A stretch of DNA of 64,000 nucleotides. Source: Anisakis pegreffii (taxonomy: Eukaryota; Nematoda; Chromadorea; Rhabditida; Anisakidae). This document shows positions 49,492 to 64,000 of this stretch, piece after piece; the stretch's first letter is position 1; every line of letters starts with the position of its first letter. The notes under the pieces are model-generated. The model did not search any database, had not been told where the DNA came from, and saw only the letters and a list, made by a program, of their open reading frames with translations. The stretch spans positions 1 through 64,000 of the forward strand of contig JAPYMA010000001.1 in assembly GCA_035041965.1 (NCBI GenBank), given 5' to 3'. Made by a program: the position numbers and the translations under genes.

Positions 49492-49945
49492 TAATAGATC
49501 ACTTTATTTTCGGTGAAACAAATCTCTATATTTGCTCAGCTACAGATTCCTTCCCAAATGCACCTGAATACGTCAGTGCTAAATAAATCGATTGACTCTA
49601 AACTTTCGTCCTACCTCTGCACCAGGCAATTATTATCAGTATCTTTAATTATTATACACATTTAAATTGCAATAAATTCAAACGATATTATGATGCAAAA
49701 AGGGTCAAATGACTGAGTATATACTAGTATATGCACTGCTCAACAAGCACTTCTTGACACATATAATATACATTCAAAATTCCTTCATAAGAAAAGCATT
49801 GCTAATTTTGATGTAAGATTATTTCACTTGAACAAAAAGTGAATATATCAATGAGATCGTCAGCAGTGAAGATCACATGATAAACATTATATCTATTATC
49901 GTATAACATCACGAATGTCAGAGACTATAAATGCAAGCATTGAAT

Positions 49946-51145
49946 TTACGAATACATCGAACTGATCAGAAGGTCATCTTCATCCTCGTCTGCATTATTC
50001 GTGGCAGAACGGCGTAATCCATATGCTCGATTGTGACTGGATAATTGTCTTCTACGAAAACGTAAATAAAGAAGTACTACTGCGAACAGAACAAATAGTA
50101 CAGCTATAACCAACAACCACTCTTTATAAATTGTCGTTGATATATCAAAAAAAGTTGATCTTGATTCTAAAGCTGACGTTGAATTATGCGTTAGTGAGGA
50201 GGTTGTCGAGGTGGTTGGTTTCATTTGCTCTTCACGTGGCACTCCCAGAAAGCCTTGTTGAGAATTTCTGAAATGGATCGGTGAATGCAGGTACGCATGA
50301 ATTAGTAAATCATATATAATTCTCACTAACGCACAAAAATTTGCATCTTGTGAAGTGAATTCTACCCGAACATTTACCACCCTGTAAATAATAAAGTGTG
50401 ACATGTACCTAGAGAATCTGATTTATTACTAGTGCTCATACACTTATGTATTAAATCAGAGCCTAAAATTTGGATTGCTATGATCTATCTGTGGAATCTT
50501 AATTTTCCGTAAAATGGTCGTAATCTTCTCTTTGCTCAAATACCAACGTAGTGTGATTAAGAATAATGTGGCATTAATTATTTAGGCTCAATATGAACAC
50601 CAATTATCGATAAGACATCATAATGGATAGTTATAGCAAAAATATGGCTAAGTCTCGCAAGCCAAATCATAGCTCTGCTAGAGCTCACAACATCAATGAT
50701 ACTGGTACACCACTCGATTTCGAGCAAAATTTTCCTCCGCGAACGCCAGTCAAACCCGCTTTTTTCGCTTATGTGCGCTGAAGAACTGACTGCGATCTTG
50801 ACACATCCACTCGGCGGACGCTGAACGATCTCTGCGACAGCTCAGAGGTATAGCCCCAACCGGTGACCGATACGTCGGGGCTCGAAACCGGGTGGTGTAC
50901 CAATATCATTGATTACATCATCATTCAGGAACGCAATAATAATAACTTAATAGCGCAATAATATAAAGATGGATAAACTGAAATGATCAATTGAAAATAA
51001 ACACGACAGCTTAATCACCTTTCCTCCGGGCGGTGGATGAATAGTGATAATAATAGTAAAGATAATAATGATAAAAATAATATTGCTAATAATAATAATG
51101 ATAAAAATGATGATTATGATGATGATAAAAATAATGATGATGATG

Positions 51146-51199
<54 letters not shown>

Positions 51200-51452
51200 A
51201 ATAAATAATCATAATAACGACAATAACGATAGTAATAATAATAATAAATAATGAAATAAATAATAATAATGACAATAATAATCACCTGAACGTACAGTCG
51301 AGTTCATCCGAAGCATCGCTGCATTGTGCGATGCCATTGCAAAGGTCGTATTGCGCGATGCACTCACCATTGTTGCACATCCACTGCCATGGACTGTTGC
51401 ACTGCAGCATCTGTGCAGCACTCGCACTAACTGCGACCACAAGCTTGAGCAT
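49946..51452 (-). CDS. Single-LDLa-domain type I membrane protein
   Basis: Three minus-strand exons (51452-51286, 50381-50331, 50267-49946) join in phase to 179 residues. A short hydrophobic N-terminus ([14 protein letters not shown]) precedes one LDL-receptor class A repeat with the expected six cysteines and the calcium-binding end [11 protein letters not shown] Ser/Thr-rich stalk ([14 protein letters not shown]) leads to one transmembrane helix, [19 protein letters not shown], a stop-transfer RFRRR, and an acidic cytoplasmic tail [13 protein letters not shown] that holds a DDLL dileucine-like signal. LDLa repeats bind ligands or accessory proteins; the partner here is unknown. The leader is weak, so a further upstream start is possible. 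Intron 1 holds an AAT tract and a 222-bp MITE. Confidence 0.82.
50692..50913. mobile_element. 222-bp MITE with about 34-bp terminal inverted repeats
   Basis: The left end ATCAATGATACTGGTACACC (continuing ACTCGATTTCGAG) is mirrored at the right by CTCGAAACCGGGTGGTGTAC (continuing CAATATCATTGAT). The interior is GC-richer and has no transposase frame. The same termini occur in ubc-7 intron 1. A clear target duplication was not identified. Confidence 0.75.
51030..51285. repeat. Imperfect (AAT)n tract in LDLa-gene intron 1
   Basis: AAT/GAT trinucleotides run up to the donor of the first exon on the minus strand. The source of Ile/Tyr-rich spurious frames. Confidence 0.9.
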
Positions 51453-54214
51453 CAGACAAGTTAAGTTACTAACAGTTGAATTCCTTCTTCATGCACATTC
51501 TCAAATCAGTTCCATTGATCAATAGTAATCATTAAATTAGCATTGAATAGTAACAGTGATAATAATAACAACGTTCTTATTCTTATTTCAGCAATTCTGA
51601 AACGGATCCATCCATGCGACTGCTGTTGTTGTCGATACTGGTGCTGTGGCTGCTCGTCTTTCGCGCATCGATTCTTCTTCCAGTCTTCATCATTCAATTT
51701 TTGCTTTCCTTCAGTCCGTCTGTCTCATTCATCCGCCACTTCTCATCACTATTCTCGTCGTTTCCTCTAAAGGCAGTTACTTGGCTAAATCCACGTTCAT
51801 CCTTTCATGTGTATGCGTTGTCGTCTATGTTTTGGCATAGTCTACTGTGTATGCTTGTTTGAATGTGTGTTTGTGGCATTTCACAAATGCATCCATTGTA
51901 AATCTGTTTCTTAAGCCACCCCTAGTGCACGGCATTTCATCTATATATTTTAATGTTTCAAAATGGCTGGTAACTCTTCAGGCTAGTTGATTCAGTGAGT
52001 ACCACAGTTAATCACTAATAATGCGCACATTTGCTAGCTAGCCAGATGCATCGCAAAATCCAAGCAAACGCTTTTATTTATAGGCCAAAGTCAGCAACCA
52101 ACAACGCTCATCAGTCACCCCTCAATACTTTTCTTTTATGAAATTTTCAATATTTACTGCTTATTCATTCTCATCTAATCCAGCCTCTTTTTCTCGATCA
52201 CAATCACTGCACACATCTTTCTATCCAGCACCAAATTCACTTCTCGGCAACCGTCGACTTCAGCTGCATAACGAAAGCCAGCAATTTTAAATCAGTCAAC
52301 AGTGCGCATCTTCCAGCTGCTGGCTGATTCCACTTTCACCTTCTTTCTTGCGTTTACGAAAACATCACATGATTAATAAAATCACAATTACAATTTTATA
52401 ACTCAATGAAATGCATACTTCCTTTTTTTAGTAACTGTTTGCAGGTAAAATATTAGCTCGTTCGGCTAATACATCAACCTACTGAACACCATCAGCTCGA
52501 ATAGCGATCGACGGCTGACATACCTCTTGACCCACAGTCTGATCATTCCGAAACTAATCTGCTCTACTGACTTGGGTGCAACTAAATTGAAAATCTATCA
52601 AAACGAGAAACAGAGTAACTGTTATTATATAATGGTTAATTTATTGCATGCAATTAGCCATTAGAGACAAAAAAAGCAATCATATAAAAATGAATGAAGG
52701 GATAAGAAGAACGACGAAGAGAAAGGACAAAGGTTACACACGAAAACGAATTAACTGAATGAATGCAGTTTCAATTGCAATACTTCATATGAAATGTAAT
52801 GTGTACACGCGATTGTTTCTCGAATAAAACTTATCTAAATTTGAATGTGTACTATTCACTCACACACAAACACAGACACATGTTTCACAACGTCAACAAC
52901 AAGAAAAAAAAAGAATGCGATTTGACATCTCACAATAATAATAATAAACAATAAGTAAACATTCATTTCAAATGGTTTATTATATTCATATGAATGTTGC
53001 GATTAGTTTATCAAATTGCAAATGATCTCATGATTTCTTCGTGACTGATGAACGACTAACAACTCATTTATGGGCATTGCACTGTATTTATTTATTCATA
53101 TAATAGGTGCGTTGATATTATAAAGGAAATCAAAAATGAACTGACACGCGTACAATCGATCAGCGGAAGAAATCAGCAAGTTTCAATGTATACATATATA
53201 CCTATTCAAAGCATTTCACAATGCCGACAAATAGCAATCTATTGGTTTGCTTTGGCATCGCATAAATAAAACAGTATCGTAGCACACTTCAAGACTGGCT
53301 TAAATCCGCATATTAGTTTTTTCCTTCAAGGAATCAGAGGAATAATACGATTATAAATGATCAAAATCCTACGATGAAACTGGATTGAAACCATTTCACA
53401 AAAATTCACTTCAAACAATACTAATTGTACGTATACAATTCACTCACCACGTACAGTTGCCACCCATCAAAACGCTCTGAAATTGAAAAAGTTATATACT
53501 GAAACTAATATATAACTGTTTCTTATTGTTAGAAAGTGTCTTGTTGCATACACCTCCAATACATCAATCTACACATCATTCGAGAACAATTAAAATTTGT
53601 CAAAAAATGAGAATTGAAAACGAATACTCACAAAAGCAAAATAATCTTATCTGTTGACACATACATACACGAACGCAGCACATAAATTATAAAAGAAGAG
53701 AGGCTACAATAAATACGCATACTAATAGTGTTGTCGACAGCGGGATGGAAGGAAGGAGGGGACTGTTGGCAGATTAATCAATTACATCCATTGGTAAAGT
53801 GGACTGAACATATCAAGAGACAGCAATACAACAGCAAATGCTGACCGCTTGCCTTCTTATACTAGCCGCATTAGAAACGCATTGCAGAATGACTTTGAAC
53901 GACACCAAAAATTTAAAAAATGAACGAGCACACCAATCAGTAATCCAACATCTTGATTTTGACCAAAAATTAGCGACAAACTCACCTCATCACAAAAAAT
54001 AATAAATAATATTATGATGACTGATGAACAATTCCAGTTTTCATGAATGTTGAAAAAAACTGATGAGAACGCAACGGAACGTAATAAGTTGAAATATAGC
54101 ATATAGCAACAATATTCATCGAATGTGTACACAAATTGAAACATTCCATTAACTAATCGGAAGAAAATCGACTTCACTTAAAAGCAATAATAATCAGTAT
54201 CAGCATCTTCGTCA
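51453..54214. other. Intergenic region
   Basis: Contains the upstream region of the LDLa gene and the presumed 3' untranslated region of vps-4. Short frames at 51543-51862 are hydrophobic shadows. No exon is supported. Confidence 0.5.
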
Positions 54215-62595
<8,381 letters not shown>

Positions 62596-63092
62596 CCTGA
62601 AAATGAAATAGTTTTCGAAATAGTAAATTTGAAAGGAGGGTATGACCCGATATATTAAAACAAAACGAACTGTATCCAACAACAATGTAAAGGTGATTCA
62701 ATGAAGATTAAAAGTTCAAGCCGGACAGATAATACTGAAAATGGAAGAAAGACGAAGAATAATGAAGAAATTATTTTCCCGACGTTTGTTGTACGAAATC
62801 CAATTTTCAATCAAGGCCCACCGATGGTGAGGTGATTAGTCAGCAACATGCCACATCTTAACAATATCAGTGCCGTGAACACATCACCAAAAAAAAAACG
62901 TTCCGCTATAGCTGTTGTCAGCATGATTTGAAACTAAAGGTCACCGGTGCGAATATGGAATCAGAAATGTTTTAAACACTATTGACACAAAATTTAGCGC
63001 TGAAAAGTCATTAAGATGGCTTGAGTAAAATGACCGTCTCTATGAGCGTTACTCAAAGCAAATGAACTTATAGCAATTCTAAACTTGACAAT
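62596..63092. other. Upstream region of vps-4
   Basis: About 500 bp between the vps-4 start and the satellite array. No exon seen. Any vps-4 promoter must lie here or within the array. Confidence 0.5.
62597..62603 (-). promoter_or_regulatory. Probable trans-splice acceptor of vps-4
   Basis: ATTTTCAG then G then ATG on the minus strand. An acceptor this close to the start codon suggests spliced-leader addition. Confidence 0.45.
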
Positions 63093-64000
63093 ATCATGTG
63101 TACTACATTCGATCTACCTGTGTCCTCAGATTTGATCAGTAAGGGTATAACATGTTGACATCGTTGAATAGCAAAGGTACTCAGCTTTCAGAATCATATA
63201 TATGTTGTTGAGCGATTTTTCCTAGTTCAAAAGTTATAGGTTAATTTTTACTACTATATCATTTAGCTATCGCCAAGCCCTATGTCATGTGTACTACATT
63301 CGATCTACCTGTATCCTCAGATTTGATCGGTGGGGGTATAATCTGTTGACATCGTTGAATAGCAGAGGTCCTCTGCTTTCAGAATCATATATATGTTGTC
63401 TGGCGATTTTTCCTAGTTCAAAAGTTATAGGTTAATTTTTACTACTACATCTCTTAGATATCGCCAAGCCCTATATCATGTGTACTACATTCGATCTACC
63501 TGTATCCTCAGATTTGATCGGTGAGGGTATAATCTGTTGACATCGTTGAATAGCAAAGGTCCTAAGCTTTCAGAATCGTATATATGTTGTCGGGTGATTT
63601 TTCCTAGTTCAAAAGTTATAGGTTAATTTTTACTACTACATCTCTTAGATATCGCCAAGCCCTATATCATGTGTAGTACATTCGATCTACCTGTGTGCTC
63701 AGATTTGATCAGTAAGCGTATAATCTGTTGACATCATTGAATAGCAGAGGTACTCAGCTTTCAGAATCATATATATGTTGTTGAGCGATTTTTCCTAGTT
63801 CAAAAGTTATAGGTTAATTTTTCTACTACATCATTTAGATATCGCCAAGCCCTATATCATGTGTACTACATTCGATCTACCTGTATCCTCAGATTTGATC
63901 AGTAAGGTTATAATCTGTTGACACCGTCGAATAGCAGAGATTCTCGTCTTCCAGAATCGCATATACGTTGTCGAGCGATTTTTCCTAGTTCAAAAGTTAT
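63093..64000. repeat. Tandem array of about 191-bp satellite units
   Basis: The mark ATCATGTGTACTACATTCGA (with single-base variants) recurs at 63093, 63284, 63475, 63666 and 63856, spacing 191, 191, 191 and 190. Each unit also carries TTTTTCCTAGTTCAAAAGTT and ATCGCCAAGCCCTAT. Units differ by a few per cent. The array continues past the window edge, so its full size is unknown. Confidence 0.95.

Larger units (their letters stand above)
42900..49945. other. Gene-poor 7 kb with repeat copies
   Basis: Nothing with both good splice sites and a recognisable product was found. Three hAT-like element copies and a structured GC-rich patch are listed separately. Minus frame 47378-47791 (137 codons) is basic and serine-rich without a domain and is not called. 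Confidence 0.45.

Overview
The window is AT-rich animal DNA carrying spliced genes with short introns that end in TTTCAG-like acceptors. Several start codons sit within a few bases of a TTCAG-type acceptor, as at spliced-leader trans-splice sites. Together with close matches to nematode-type proteins (for example a UBC-7 E2), this points to a nematode, probably with a fairly large repeat-bearing genome. All gene models below were assembled by eye from reading frames, splice sites and phase agreement. No search was run.

Positions 90-12801 form one almost perfect 12.7-kb palindrome with no spacer, centred on an (AT)n run at 6445/6446. Every base x pairs with 12891-x. All reading-frame pairs keep register and I found only one arm difference (5283/7608). 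Each arm carries a complete ubc-7/UBE2G1-type E2 gene, a nuclear-receptor first-zinc-finger exon, two unrecognised coding-like blocks, and the 3' part of a sarcalumenin/EHD-like GTPase gene. On the right the GTPase gene runs out of the palindrome and is intact (14216 down to 12011). On the left it is cut inside an intron, leaving a headless copy. The region is either a very young inverted duplication or a fold-back assembly artefact.

From 14.2 to 33.3 kb lie a small four-helix membrane protein (15658-16698), two exons of an unrecognised gene (16833-17181), a PNKD-type metallo-beta-lactamase-fold gene (18136-20558), a small one-helix protein (minus, 20841-22017), an unrecognised two-exon fragment (22951-23364), a three-sushi-module gene (27571-29259) and mitochondrial ribosomal protein L38 (30842-33323).

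The 33.3-38.8 and 42.9-49.9 kb stretches are gene-poor and hold repeats: GC-rich structured islands and a hAT-like MITE family with recognisable 8-bp target-site duplications. Between them is an SH3BGR-like gene with a glutamate-rich tail broken by a one-base frame change. Then come a one-LDLa-domain membrane protein (minus, 49946-51452) and a complete vps-4 gene (minus, 54215-62595). The 5.7-kb fourth intron of vps-4 contains a complete class A-like GPCR gene on the opposite strand. The window ends in a tandem array of about 191-bp units.

The genes are unrelated housekeeping and membrane genes with no operon logic visible. The palindrome, the nested GPCR and the repeat families are the notable parts.
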